DNA of 64,000 nt from Prunella strophiata (taxonomy: Eukaryota; Chordata; Aves; Passeriformes; Prunellidae). This document shows, piece by piece, positions 1 through 13,469 of the stretch (within the stretch, counting starts at the first letter, position 1; every line of letters starts with the position of its first letter). The DNA lies in NCBI GenBank assembly GCA_036583965.1, contig JAZBQD010000025.1, positions 12,850,300-12,914,299 on the forward strand, read 5' to 3'. A program made the translations under genes and the position numbers. A model generated the notes under the pieces. It saw only the letters and a program-made list of their open reading frames with translations. It ran no database searches and had not been told where the DNA came from.

Positions 1-204
1 TTCCTTTGGAAATTATCAACTCTCCAGTGAATTCCTGACCAGCTGGTAAGACAGTGCTTAGACATCATTATTTCTACAAATACAACAACCAGAAAAAAAC
101 CCAGAAAACAACCAACAATCAATGTTCATCAGAATCAGCCTGAAGTCAACTTCCAGGAGAAATTTGCTGAGTAACTCCAGAGCAGAAAAAGCTCTTTTTC
201 AATT

Positions 205-406
205 ATTCCCTGTGAGGGAGGGCAGGCCCTGGCACAGGGTGCCCAGAGCAGCTGGGGCTGCCCCTGGATCCCTGGCAGTGCCCAAGGCCAGGCTGGACAC
301 TGGGCTTGGAGCAGCCTGGGACAGTGGGAGGTGTCCCTGCCATGGCAGGAGATGGAATTGGATGAGATTTAAGGTCCCTTCCAACCCAAACCACTCCATG
401 AGCTGG
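205..406 (+). mobile_element. CR1 LINE 3' fragment
   Basis: Runs from the CAGGCCCTGGCACAGGGTGC block through AAGGCCAGGCTGGA to GGTCCCTTCCAACCCAAACC, the avian CR1 3' end in sense orientation. Confidence 0.85.
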
Positions 407-1437
407 TAGCTTTCCTCCCCCCAGCACTCCTGATCCTTGCAAACACTTTCCACACAATCATGGATGGAGCTCGTTGAGAAAGAGCCAAAGCTTTTGTCAG
501 TTGGGCACATCTGACTGCAGAGAGACAGGAGCACAGCCCTGCTGAGCTCTGCCAAGGCACCTGGGGAGGGCAGCACCTCAGCATCCCCCTCCAGCTGCCA
601 CAGGGCACTGAGAGCTGGCTGGGAGCACCAGAGCCCAGGCTCCCACAGAGGCAGGGAGTGCCAGCCAGCCTGGCACAGCCGGGCAGGGGAGGAGCAGCAG
701 AGTTCCTGAGCCCCAGGCAGGGTTTGGGAAGCACTGACCCACCCTGCAGGGCCATCACAGCAATTTGGCTCAGCCTGCAGGGCAGCTCCTCCGGCAGCTG
801 AGGGCCAGCCCTGGCTCACCCAGGCCATGCCTGGCATGTGCCAGCCCCTGCCCCAGCCCCACAGGGCCTGCCTGGGCTCTCTCACTGCTCCCTGAATCCC
901 TGGAGCTCCATCTCCTGAAATGCAGCTCCCACCCCAACGCCGGCCTCGGGGCTGGTGCTGTGCTCAATGCCAGACCACGCTGAGCAGAGCAGGGGAGCTC
1001 CTCCTGCACTCCCCCACGCTTCCCATCAGAAAAAACCTCCCACTAATTTTATTATCAGCTTCTAGTAACAAGTCTGGAGCAAGGAACTCTTGAGGCAAAG
1101 GCTGGGATTGAGCCCTGCTCCCACAGCTCTGCAGGCCCCTGGGAGCTGTCCCAGGAGCTGCTGCCCCCGCTGAGGAGCCTCAGCACAGCCCTGGCATCCC
1201 CCAGCACATCGGGAGGCAGATGGATCACTCATCAAGGGGAAGATGGACTGAGTCAAAACAGAGCAGGATTGCTTTGAAAGGGCCCCTGTGCGGGGATGAC
1301 AGCACAGGCAGCGTCCCCAGGGACAGCTCAAGACAGCTCCTCGCTCACTCGAGTACAGAAGTGGGAGAGCAATTAGGAGGAACAGCAACGAGCTGCTCCC
1401 CTTCAGCCTTCCCACTCACACCCCCTCCACGGTGCTG

Positions 1438-1803
1438 CAGTGCTGGGGACAGCCCCCCAAAACCACCAGCACAGGCAGACCCTGCAGCCAGCCCCCCAAA
1501 AGCACCAGCACAGGCAGACCCTGCAGCCAGCCCCCCAAAACCGCCAGTGCAGGCAGACCCTGCAGCCAGCCCCCCAAAACTGCCAGTGCAGGCAGACCCT
1601 GCAGCCAGCCCCCCAAAACCACCAGCACAGGCAGACCCTGCAGCCAGCCCCCCAAAACTGCCAGTGCAGGCAGACCCTGCAGCCAGCCCCCCAAAAGCAC
1701 CAGTGCAGGCAGACCCTGCAGCCAGCCCCCCAAAAGCACCAGTGCAGGCAGACCCTGCAGCCAGCCCCCCAAAAGCACCAGTGCAGGCAGACGCTGCAGC
1801 CAG
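1438..1803. repeat. 39-bp minisatellite, about 9 units
   Basis: Units hold CCCCCCAAAA(C/G)C then CAGGCAGACCCTGCAGCCAG. Because 39 is divisible by 3, several frames stay open; these are not coding. Confidence 0.95.
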
Positions 1804-1818
1804 CCACCTTGGGAGGGC

Positions 1819-2262
1819 TTGGGCATCATGAGGTGACAGCCAAAGAGCTCCTGAGGGTGCAGGAGGCACCATGACCCCCAGAACAGCCACTCCCCCTGCC
1901 CCAAACCCCCTGGAGCCAGGAGGAGCAGGGCCCTGCCCAGGCTTTGCTGCCACAGTGGGGATTGTCTTGGACCTTTGGGCATCATGAGGTGACAGCCAAA
2001 GAGCTCCTGAGGGTGCAGGAGGCACTGTGACCCCCAGAAGAGCCACAGCCCAAAACCCCCCTGGAGCCAGGACCAGCCCTGCCCAGGCTTTGCTGCCACA
2101 GTGGGGATTGTCTTGGACCTTTGGGCATCGTGAGGTGACAGCCAAGGAGTTCCTGAGGGTGCAGCAGGCATTGTGAGTGTGACCCCTGCCCCAAACCCCC
2201 CAGAGCCAGGAGGAGCAGGGCCCTGCCCAGGCCCCTCTGCCACAGCAGGGATTGGCACTCCA
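1819..2262. repeat. Three tandem copies of a block of about 150 bp
   Basis: Each copy begins with GGGCATC(A/G)TGAGGTGACAGC and ends near GCCACAGTGGGGATTGTCTT. Copies start near 1819, 1977 and 2124, with small length differences. Directly follows the 39-bp array. Confidence 0.9.
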
Positions 2263-4514
2263 GCCCCAGCAGCCACGAAACAAGGCTGAGCTCTGGTTCA
2301 GGCTGAGCAGTGAGAGAGAACCTCCCGGTGCCACAAATAGCTCTGGGGAAGTGATACCACTGTCAGAGCTCGGGGGCAGCCACGGGGACTGCTCAGGGCA
2401 CAGCTCCTGGCTCTGCTCTGCTCTGCCCTTCCTGCTCTGCCACGGCTGCAGCAGGCCCTCAGTGCTGCTGCAGGGAGCCTGGAGAGGCTGAGCACGGTGT
2501 TACTGCACCCTGCACCCCCACCCAGCCCTTGCTGGTGCTCGGGGTGCTGCCTGACCTCAGACTTCCTTTGGCTTCCCCAAACCAGCAGAGCCTGCCCCAC
2601 ACCCAGGCACTGCCTGCCCTGGATCCTGCCCCTCTGCCTCCACATGGAGTCCTGTGCTGAAGTTACCAGAGAGCTGGAAGTGAGTCAGCACTGCAAGGAC
2701 AGCCTGAGAATGAAACTAATTAAAATACCATTCAAGGCTGCATGTTCCAGCAGGGCCAGGACCCAGACAGAGGCAGTGGCACCGGAGGGATGCAGGACAC
2801 GGTGCCAGTGCCCTGCTCCCACCTCCTGCAGCACCCTGCACAGGGCAGGAGTCCCTCCAGCACACAGAAATCAGGGGCTGTGCCCCTCACCAGACACAGG
2901 GGGCTTTGAGGGGCTTTTCTTCAGCCTGCAGAGGTCACACTGCAGCTGGGGAGCACCTGGAGCCACACCAGCCCACCAAGGGGAGGTTGGACACGTTGGT
3001 GACAGGAGGCAGTCAGTGAAACCAGCTGGGACAGCTCCAGGCCATGCAGCAGGAGCAGGTCAGGCAGACCCTCCCTGCCCTCATCCTGCCCTCATCCTCC
3101 CCTTCTCTTTTCCAGGGGGAGCAGTGGGATTTCCTGGCCAAGACTGAAAGAGCCCAAGGTCAAACAGGGTTCTGAGCCCTCAGCATTCCACAGATCCAAA
3201 AGCAATGCCTTAACCAGGTCTGAGCAACTCCAGGGACTGGGCAGGACCCAAACACTCCCTGGCACTGCCTGCTGTTGCTGGTGCTATGGAAGTTATGGAA
3301 ATGCTGCACCAAGAGATCCTGGGACATCCATTTGCAGGGTGACACCCCAGGGACGGGCCTGGAAAGCTGCAAGAGGAGAGGTGCTGGTGCCAGGGCTTGT
3401 GGGCATCCGTGGGCACAGCTGGAACACAGCTGCCTTGGCCCTTCTCCAGCAGCAAGCACAACAGGGAGAGCCCTCCCCACAAACACAGAACCCCTGGGGC
3501 TGGAAAAGCCTCCGAGCCCACCTCAGACCCCAAGCCCACCTGCCTGGAGCGTGGCACAGCAGAGGCACTTTAACCACTGGCTTACATGAGTAACAAGCCT
3601 TTAGTTAAACCCTCTCTGCTGCTGAGAGCGTGTCCTTCATGCAGCTGAGATGGAAAATGAGCTTGAAACCAAATCCAGTGGGGCAGTGGGCAGGGAGGGC
3701 AGCAGAGCCTGGTGGGGGCAGGTCCTGGGTGGGCAGCGGTGCCCCCGAGTGCCAGCCCCACCCTGGTGGGGGGAAGGCAGACTCACAACAATTCTGGAGC
3801 AGATTCTGGCATCAAAGGGATGCTGAGTGCTTTATCCCCTGCCACCCTCCCAGCCACGTAAGGCAGAGCAGATGTGAGCCCCTCTGGTGGGTTTCTGATT
3901 TAATATCAGCAAACCAGAGCTGCCTCATGCTAACAAACTCTGACAGGAGATAAGTAACCATCCAGCCACAGCCCTGCAAGAATCACACCAGACAATTAAA
4001 CAGCCCTTCCAAAAATAGCCCACCTGACCTGCTACCACTCCTGACTATCAATCCAGCCCTCCCTGCAGAGAAGCTGCTACAGTTGAGTCAAACCTCAAAA
4101 TCCTCCCCCAAAATAGAGCCAAGCCAGTGGCGTGTCTGTAAGCGATCCTCCCCTTCCTCAATTTAGACTGCTCAGAAACCTCCACAGAGAGAAAAATCAC
4201 TATGTGTCAGGCAGAGCAGAGGCAGGTACTGATGGCAAACACGGCAGCAGTGGGGGAAGGCTGAGAGCCCAGGGTGCAGCCAGCTGGGGTGGCACAGTGA
4301 CAGGGAGCGGGCATGGGGACACCTCACTGGGCAGCTCTGGCAGGAAATTCGAGTCTGAAGCCTCCAGAGGTCCCTGGCTGGTGTTTTCCACGATCTGCAG
4401 TGCATGGCACTGCTGTGCAGCACAGACAGGCTGCCTGAGCAGGCCACTGGGACTCTGCCTGCACCCCGTGGGGTTCCAGGACCCCCCTCTGCCTCCCCCA
4501 CGTCCCCCAGGCTC

Positions 4515-6901
4515 CAGTGCCCAGGTGTTCTAACCCCACAGTGCCCAGGTATTGGAACCCCACAGTGCCCAGGTGTTCTAACCCCACAGTGCCCAGGTGT
4601 TCTAACCCCACAGTGCCCAGGTATTGGAACCCCACAGTGCCCAGCTGCTGGAACCCCACAGTGCCCAGGTGCTGGAACCCCACAGTGCCCAGGTATTGGA
4701 ACCCCACAGTGCCCAGGTATTGGAACCCCACAGTGCCCAGGTGCTGGAACCCCACAGTGCCCAGGTATTGGAACCCCACAGTGCCCAGGTGCTGGAACCC
4801 CACAGTGCCCAGGTGCTGGAACCCCACAGTGCCCAGGTATTGGAACCCCACAGTGCCCAGGTGTTCTAACCCCACAGTGCCCAGGTGCTGGAACCCCACA
4901 GTGCCCAGGTATTGGAACCCCACAGTGCCCAGGTGCTGGAACCCCACAGTGCCCAGGTGCTGGAACCCCACAGTGCCCAGGTGCTGGAACCCCACAGTGC
5001 CCAGGTGTTCTAACCCCACAGTGCCCAGGTATTGGAACCCCACAGTGCCCAGGTATTGGAACCCCACAGTGCCCAGGTGTTCTAACCCCACAGTGCCCAG
5101 GTGTTCTAACCCCACAGTGCCCAGGTGTTCTAACCCCACAGTGCCCAGGTGTTCTAACCCCACAGTGCCCAGGTATTGGAACCCCACAGTGCCCAGGTGT
5201 TCTAACCCCACAGTGCCCAGGTGTTCTAACCCCACAGTGCCCAGGTGCTGGAACCCCACAGTGCCCAGGTATTGGAACCCCACAGTGCCCAGGTGTTCTA
5301 ACCCCACAGTGCCCAGGTGCTGGAACCCCACAGTGCCCAGGTGTTCTAACCCCACAGTGCCCAGGTGTTCTAACCCCACAGTGCCCAGGTGCTGGAACCC
5401 CACAGTGCCCAGGTGCTGGAACCCCACAGTGCCCAGGTGTTCTAACCCCACAGTGCCCAGGTGTTCTAACCCCACAGTGCCCAGGTATTGGAACCCCACA
5501 GTGCCCAGGTGCTGGAACCCCACAGTGCCCAGGTGTTCTAACCCCACAGTGCCCAGGTATTGGAACCCCACAGTGCCCAGGTGTTCTAACCCCACAGTGC
5601 CCAGGTATTGGAACCCCACAGTGCCCAGGTATTGGAACCCCACAGTGCCCAGGTGCTGGAACCCCACAGTGCCCAGGTGCTGGAACCCCACAGTGCCCAG
5701 CTGCTGGAACCCCACAGTGCCCAGGTGCTGGAACCCCACAGTGCCCAGGTGCTGGAACCCCACAGTGCCCAGGTGCTGGAACCCCACAGTGCCCAGGTAT
5801 TGGAACCCCACAGTGCCCAGGTATTGGAACCCCACAGTGCCCAGGTGCTGGAACCCCACAGTGCCCAGGTGCTGGAACCCCACAGTGCCCAGGTGTTCTA
5901 ACCCCACAGTGCCCAGGTGCTGGAACCCCACAGTGCCCAGGTGCTGGAACCCCACAGTGCCCAGGTGCTGGAACCCCACAGTGCCCAGGTGCTGGAACCC
6001 CACAGTGCCCAGGTGCTGGAACCCCACAGTGCCCAGGTGCTGGAACCCCACAGTGCCCAGGTGTTCTAACCCCACAGTGCCCAGGTATTCGAACCCCACA
6101 GTGCCCAGGTGCTGGAACCCCACAGTGCCCAGGTGTTCTAACCCCACAGTGCCCAGGTGTTCTAACCCCACAGTGCCCAGGTGCTGGAACCCCACAGTGC
6201 CCAGGTGCTGGAACCCCACAGTGCCCAGGTGTTCTAACCCCACAGTGCCCAGGTGCTGGAACCCCACAGTGCCCAGGTGCTGGAACCCCACAGTGCCCAG
6301 GTGTTGGAACCCCACAGTGCCCAGCTGCTGGAACCCCACAGTGCCCAGGTATTGGAACCCCACAGTGCCCAGGTGCTGGAACCCCACAGTGCCCAGGTAT
6401 TGGAACCCCACAGTGCCCAGGGGCTGGAACCCCACAGTGCCCAGGTGTTCTAACCCCACAGTGCCCAGGTATTGGAACCCCACAGTGCCCAGCTGCTGGG
6501 ACCCCACAGTGCCCAGGTGTTCTAACCCCACAGTGCCCAGGTGCTGGAACCCCACAGTGCCCAGGTGCTGGAACCCCACAGTGCCCAGGTGTTCTAACCC
6601 CACAGTGCCCAGGTGTTCTAACCCCACAGTGCCCAGGTGTTCTAACCCCACAGTGCCCAGGTGCTGGAACCCCACAGTGCCCAGGTGCTGGAACCCCACA
6701 GTGCCCAGGTGCTGGAACCCCACAGTGCCCAGGTGCTGGAACCCCACAGTGCCCAGGTGCTGGAACCCCACAGTGCCCAGGTGCTGGAACCCCACAGTGC
6801 CCAGGTGCTGGAACCCCACAGTGCCCAGGTGCTGGAACCCCACAGTGCCCAGGTGTTCTAACCCCACAGTGCCCAGGTGTTGGAACCCCACAGTGCCCAG
6901 G
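4515..6901. repeat. 24-bp minisatellite, about 99 units
   Basis: Each unit starts CAGTGCCCAGGTG and ends AACCCCA. Units differ mainly at a short variable core: GTGTTCTAA, GTATTGGAA, GTGCTGGAA, CTGCTGGAA, with rare GTGTTGGAA. The period is a multiple of three and the units lack stops, so open frames of 800-1050 codons exist on both strands. They are artefacts. Confidence 0.98.
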
Positions 6902-6984
6902 CTCACCCCAAAGCCTGCACACAGCCACACCACACCTGCCTTCAGCCCCATGGGAACAGGAGAAGGCTGAGCCTGGGGAATCAC

Positions 6985-7115
6985 ACGGGGGTTTGGGCTG
7001 GAAAGGGGCTGTGAGACCATCCCATGCCACCCCCTGCCATGGCAGGGACACCTTCCACTATGCCAGGCTGCCCAGAGCTCCGTCCAGCCTGGCCTTGGGC
7101 ACTGCCAGGAAGGAC
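6985..7115 (-). mobile_element. CR1 LINE 3' fragment
   Basis: GGTTTGGGCTGGAAAGGG, then CTGCCATGGCAGGGACACCT and CCTGGCCTTGGGCACTGCC. Confidence 0.8.
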
Positions 7116-8569
7116 CTTGCAGTGCCACGTGAAGGCAGCTCAGGCTCCCACCCGGCTGGCACAGCCTGCTGCCAGCAGCATTCCTGGGGGAAGGCAGGGC
7201 ACTCCATGACAGCAAGCTAAACCACGCAGGAGAAGTTCCTCTCTGGGTTTGGTGACACCAGGGGGGCTGGGTGTCACCTCCCCCAGACACAGCTGAGTTA
7301 CCCCAAGCCCTGGCAGAGCAGGCTTCCCCACCTGTCACGTAGATGCAAATAAACTTTAAAAATGACCTTTTCTCACACATTGCACAAAGACCTGAAATGC
7401 ACCCTTTGATTCTCCACCTAAGCCTTTTAAAAAGCTTTATAATTTTCATTCCTCTGCCAGTGAGAGTCACTCACAGGAAGTTACTGCATGGTTTCCTTGT
7501 TACTTCAGCACAGCCCTGCTTACAAAACCTGGCTCTTGCACAGAAAGCTCCACAACGTGCCCCAGGAAGGCACCGAGGCCACCAGGACTGTCCTGCCAGG
7601 AGGTGCCTCCCCCTGTCCAGCTCCCCAGTCAGGGCTTGGGGGGACACCAGAGCTGCTTCCCAAAGGACAGAGAGCCTGGCAGCAGCACAGAGCCAGAGGC
7701 TGTGCAGGAGAGGAGCAGCATCCTCACCAGGCAGCTCCAGAGGGAGCAGGGTAATTATCCTGCCCATCCTGCCCTCCCTGGCACTGGTGGGCTCTTACCC
7801 CAGGGCACAGCTGGGCTCTGCCCCTCGGGAGGGGACACAGCAGGGGACAGCCCCTGGCATGCCAAGGAGCTCCAGCTGGGCCATCACCATCACCGACTAC
7901 AAACGTGGATTTTTGTGTCTAATTCCATCAGATCCACCACTGGATCCTGTCCCAGGGGCTGCCCTACAGCTCATCTTCTCTCTCCCTGCTCACTCCCCCT
8001 GCAGCTCATCTTCTCCAGCAGCCCCTTCCCCACACTGCCACGGGGAGGGGGCTGCTCACTCACACCCAACAGCTTCACAGCAAGCAGAGGTTTTTGTGCA
8101 GGACATGGCCAAGCAGCACTCCCCCAGCTGCTCCAGCACAGGTTTGCTCGGTGCCCCCGGGTGCCAGCATCACTCCTGGAGCAGCAGCAGCAGCAGCAGT
8201 GCTCCCAGCTGGCAGTGCCAGGGGAGCAGCACAGCTCCCACTCCCAGCAGGGGATGCTGAGCCACAAGGTGATGCTGAGCCACGAGCCCTCGCAATTACA
8301 GCGCTCGTGTCAGTGAAATGGCCTGGCCAGCAAATCAAACCTGAGCAGGACAAGAGCTGAATGTGCAATAGCCCGATCAAAGGAGCAGCTGTCCTGACAG
8401 GCAGCCACCTCCCACGGCCACTGCAGAGCAATTAGAGGAGCCCAACAGGCCCCGCAGCAGAGGAGGATGAGACAGGAGCTCGTTATTAGACATCCACCAG
8501 CTCCTCACAGGGAAGGACATCAAAGGCAAAGGGCAGCAGAGGGGGGCTGGAACGTGAGCAGCAGCATCC

Positions 8570-8624
8570 CCACACACACACAGACACACACACACACAGA
8601 CAGACACACAGACACACACACAAA
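8570..8624. repeat. CA/CAGA microsatellite
   Basis: Run of CA dinucleotides with CAGA interruptions. Confidence 0.95.
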
Positions 8625-9109
8625 TCCCTGTGCTGCTGGAACAGCAGTGATCCCACAGCTCCAGCATTCCCATCCCCACCCGTGCCTGGCAGCGCTGCCA
8701 CGCTCACACCTGCCCCAGGTGCCATGGCTGACACACAGAGCTCCACCCTGCCAGCTCAGTGTTAGCCTTGTGCTGAGTGGACGGCTGGGAGCAGCTCCCC
8801 AGAGCCTGGGGGATGTTCCAGCAGCAGCAGAGGATGCTCCTGAGCCTGCCCATCCCAGCTCAGGGGGGCCAAGGCACCAGCACCTCCGGGCTGGCTGCAG
8901 CCCACCCGCATTGCTGTTTCCTAAATCGTTGTTCCCAAAGCCAAGAGCTTCAGCACCCCGTGCAAGTCAGCAGGGAGCTGACAGCTATTATTTTAGGAGT
9001 CTCCATATGGGCCCATTGCAGCATCTTGCTGCTCTAATTTAGGGCACAGGCTGCCAGGGAGGGGATGCTGCCTCCACCCCCGGGGGATGTTGGACTTGGA
9101 GCACCCTCC

Positions 9110-9250
9110 CGTCCCTAAAGGGGTTCCAAGGGAGCTGGGGCTGCCCCTGGATCCCTGGCAGTGCCCAAGGCCAGGCTGGATGGAGCTTGGAGCAGCCTGG
9201 CACAGTGGGAGGTGGCACTGGATGGTCTTGAAGGTCCCTCCAAGCCAGGC
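9110..9250 (+). mobile_element. CR1 LINE 3' fragment
   Basis: GGATCCCTGGCAGTGCCCAA to CTTGAAGGTCCCTCCAAGCC, with a small internal deletion at the CATGGCAGG block. Confidence 0.8.
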
Positions 9251-12239
9251 AGCAGCACCATGCAGCTGGTGCCACAGAGCTTCCCCGAGTGCCCCAGCAC
9301 AGGGCAGGGAGGGCAGCCCTGGCTTCCCCTTTCAGGAGGCACCAGATGGGCCACGTTGTTCTGAACCCTCTCTAAGTGCTGACACAACACTGCTCCCTCA
9401 CATGACTTTCCTCTTGCTTTTTAAAGAAGTTTTCTTGTTTCACTCTGACACAGTGGAAGTGAATTCACAGCCAGGCAGGGGTGATAAGGAAGAACTTGCT
9501 GCAGAGCCCGAGGCCCCCGATCCAGGAACGAGATAAGTGACCAGCCCCAGAGCAAGGAAGGGGCCCCCTGTCCTGGGGGATGCAGGGCAGCCCCTCCACC
9601 CTCAGCAGCAAAGGTTTGCTGCCTCCAAACCCCACAGAGCAGCAGGAGATCCAGCAAGGGGCAAGGTGGCCAAAACTATGGAGTGGTTGCATGTGGAGAG
9701 TGATGGAGAAGGCTGCACACCCCAGCCTGGGGGTGGGACAGATGATGGGGACACCACAGAGCCACAAAGCCCTGGCTGGGGGGAGGCTTGGCTGTTTTGG
9801 GGACCATCACACATCAGTGCTGCCCCCAGCCCCAACAAGCCCCAGCAGGAAAATGAGAGCAAACCCGAGCATGCTGAGGTGACCCTCCCTCGTGCAGGCT
9901 GTGCAGTCACAGCGTGACCTTCCCTGTGCTGGCCCTGGACTGCAGCACCCACAGCAGCCAGCAGGTCCCTGCTGGAGCCAGCATTCCCTTACAAGAATCC
10001 AGCCTTATAATTTCTGCAATTAAAAAGGGAGTTCTTCTACTGCGAGTTAAAATAGAAGTTTTTGTCACAAATTACTGGCTTTCACTCCCCTCATACCTGA
10101 GCTTAAACTGAAACTTAAATGGAAATTTACAGGAGAATGAGAAAGTGAGTCAGCCTGCCCTTCCCAACAGGCATTTATTTTCATCCTCTCGGACTCAGTT
10201 AATAGTAACAGCAGAGAAATTAAGTTTATTCCAAATTTACAAAGCCCAGAAGAGGGGAGGTGGTTTTGGGGGGAACTCCACAGCAGCTGGGGCCATTGGA
10301 TTTGCTGCTGGCCAGGGGTGCTGTGGCTCCTGTCCCCAGCCCAGCACGGGGTACAGGACCCTTCCTGCTCTGTGGGCCTGTCCCCATGGAGGGATGTGCT
10401 CTGTTATCTCACCCATGATATCCCACTTCTCCCACCCACACCACCCTGGGAAGTGGCTCAAATGACCTAAAAGAGAAATCAGCCTCTTGCCTCGTAACCT
10501 GTTGGGCCAAACTGCAGCCAGGTGACAGCAGAGGGACTTTACCTTCCAAAGCCTGGCACAGGGGCCAGAACAGCTGGGAAAGGAACAAACCACTCGCAGC
10601 AAACCAAAGATGAAAGCACAGCAATGCCCCAGCATGAGGGGCAGGCAGCTGCTCTGGGGGTCCCAGCCCAGGGAGCAGGACATGGTCACTGCTTCTGTGC
10701 CCAGCACAAGCCCTGGGGACAGAGCCACCTCCTCAAACACCAGCCTGTGACACTCGTGGGCAGCACTGAGGCAGGGTCTGGAGCAGGAGCCCGCCCAGGG
10801 TGTGGGGTTTGTTCTCATTTTGCACTTGTGCAAGCTGACAACACAGGAGAAACAAAAAAATGTCCAAAATGCATTTCAGAACACATTTCAAAGGCCCTTA
10901 TCCTCCAGCAGCAGCAGAGCTGAGGTTCAGGAGATGCATGGCAAAGCTTCCTACCCTACTACACATCTCTTGGGTATTCAGGTCAGCAGAGGGGCTGCTG
11001 GTAAGAGCAGAAAAATCCTTTTAGGTACATAATAAGGTGGAATTGAATTCTGCTCCAAGGTGGAGAGACAACAGCCGTTTGTCATGCAGCACTGGCTGAC
11101 AGGACATGCCCACAGCCCAGCCTGTGCAGAGCTGAGGGCTGCAAACAGAGGAATTCACAGCCCAGGTGTGTGGGACCAAGGCAGACACTCACCCAGTTGC
11201 AGAGAGGGAAGGAATCTGAGCTGCAGTTTGAAGTTATTTTTGAAGGAGTCTCTACACGGGTTCAGCACCCCACCAAAATGCAAATCACCATCATGGCTTC
11301 CTGAGCAAATGAGCTATTGCTGCATTTTTTCCAGTCCGACAGCATCTTGCTCTGAAGATCTAATAGCAGTCCTACTGAGCAGCAGCTAATTAAAGCCCTT
11401 CCTCCTGCCAAAACCCCGATTCAGTCTCTAAATGACCCAGTAAGGGAGACTTTCTCCACCTCAGAAGCCCTGGGAGACACCAGGCTGGCAGCTCTGCCCT
11501 TGTCACTGCTGTGGCTGTGCCCTCCCTGCCCAAGAGCCACCAGGGACTGATCCCTGCTCCTCACCAGGGATGCTTCAATGTTAACCCACACAGAGCACAC
11601 CCACAGCCCTCCTTTCCAGAAGGTTCCAGCCCTGAGGCTCCTCTCCATCAAAGACAAGAGAGCAAAACAAGTTTGGAAATGAATGGGCTGAGCTATTGGA
11701 GATGGTCCTTAGGCACAGGATCACACAAAAGTGAATGAGTCCAGTTTTAGAGCCATTCCTGGGGCAGAAAGCTGCCCTGCCAGGCTGGGGAGGGAGGGGA
11801 CACACAGGTCCTGCTCAGCCCTTCTGCCCCTTGCACACAGGGTGCCCCTCTTGGCAGCTCTGCCATCCTCAGAACCCCCTGGCAATTACAGATGTTGCAT
11901 GAAAGGGCACGTGGCTCCCATCAGACCCCAAAAAGCAAGTTATTCCATCCAGCTCTTCAGAAACCAAGAGAACATGGAGATGTTCTCCCTCCCCATCAAG
12001 GCTGGCTGCCCAAGGAGCCCATACAAAACCTGGGGCAGGGCACAACAACAAAGCCTCTCCCACAGCCCATCTCCATCATCCTGTGCAAGCAAAGGCATCT
12101 CCTCAGCAAAAACAGTACCAAGCCATGGAAAATGATAAATAACCACTGGGGGGATTATTTCCAGCTGTGCAGAAACCTTCTGGGTGGCAGTGACTTGTCC
12201 TGAGTGATAACAGAGGGGATCCAGAGCTGTCTCTGCCAG

Positions 12240-12284
12240 CATGGCACAGCCTGGCATGGCACAGCCTGGCATGGCACACCTCCT
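12240..12284. repeat. 15-bp repeat, 3 units
   Basis: Unit CATGGCACAGCCTGG. Confidence 0.9.
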
Positions 12285-12487
12285 GCATGATGGGGCCAGT
12301 GCCCCAGACAGCCCAGGACTCACACACATCACTCCTGTCCCTTAAGCCCCCTCTTGGCTGCTCTGGGTTTAGGCCAGGCTCTGGAGCACGGCCAGGGATT
12401 TCTCCTAAGCCAAGCTCAAGTTGAGAACTGAAGTGCAGTGAACTCAAAGGAGGGGCAGAGCCAAAGCTGATTTCTCAGGTACAGCCC

Positions 12488-12855
12488 CCGGGGCCCTGCC
12501 AGGCTCCATCCCAGGGCACTGCCAGGCTCTCTCCATCCCAGTGCCCTGCCAGGCTCTCTCCATCCCAGTGCCCTGCCAGGCTCTCTCCATCCCAGTGCCC
12601 TGCCAGGCTCTCTCCAACCCAGGGCACTGCCAGGCTGGGCTGGTCCCCCTGCCCTGCCAGGCTCCATCCCCCTGCCCTGCCAGGCTCCATCCCAGTGCCC
12701 TGCCAGGCTCCATCCCCCTGCCCTGCCAGGCTGGGCTGGTCCCGGGGCACTGCCAGGCTCCATCCCGGTGCCCTGCCAGGCTGGGCTGGTCCCCCTGCCC
12801 TGCCAGGCTCCCTCCATCCCGGTGCCCTGCCAGGCTGGGCTGGCCCCTGCCCTGC
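12488..12855. repeat. CTGCCAGGCT minisatellite (27-bp core period, irregular)
   Basis: At the left end the period is exactly 27 bp (CATCCCAGTGCCCTGCCAGG then CTCTCTC). Further right the unit length varies between about 20 and 40 bp, but CCCTGCCAGGCT recurs throughout. Confidence 0.9.
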
Positions 12856-12924
12856 TCCCCTCTCTCTGAATCAGCCGCTCTCTCCCAGCAGCGCCGCGCT
12901 GGGAGCGCTCCGGAGCCGGAGACA

Positions 12925-13260
12925 CAGTAAATAATGACTTTGCACTGCGTCAGGAGCTAATCCACTCAGTGATGCAAATGAAATTCATGGGCCACTTCCC
13001 CCTCACTCCGGCTCCTCAGTGATATTATAAAACAATCCTGACTTCATCGCGATGTCACCGCGGCTGCAGGAAGCCTTCAGGGGAGCCAGGACGGCTTTCA
13101 CTCCTCTTCACCACCTCACTCTCTCATTCTTCTGCTATAATTGGAAATCATGAAAATGCATTTGTTCATGTGCTCCGGGTGTCAGCTATTCAATGTGCTT
13201 GTGCTCTCTGTTCAGACCAGCAGAATAAAGGTATTTAACTGTTCCCCCCAAAGGTGAAGC
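12925..13260. other. Candidate conserved non-coding element in PRKCB intron 2
   Basis: An abrupt shift from a GC-rich repeat to balanced unique sequence with CTCAGTGATGCAAATGAAAT, GATATTATAAAACAATCCTG and CATCGCGATGTCACCGCGG. No repeat or coding feature explains it. Conservation is inferred from texture only. Confidence 0.3.
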
Positions 13261-13469
13261 TATTCCTGTTGCATCCTTTCACATGGCAACAAAAGGCAGG
13301 GAGGAATCCACCAGCAGGATCAGCTGGAACACACTGGCAGCACAGCACGAGGAAGAGGAAGAACAGCTGAAGGCTGAGATTTAGACATCTGAATCTTTTT
13401 TAGCTTCCCTGCTGCTGACTAAATATCAAATGTAGGAAGACGAGAGCAGAACCACAAGAGACTGGAGAT

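Noticed and set aside
4172..7470. Open frames of 800-1050 codons on both strands
   Set aside because: They come from a 24-bp array without stops; simultaneous openness in several frames on both strands and 8-residue periodicity show they are not genes.
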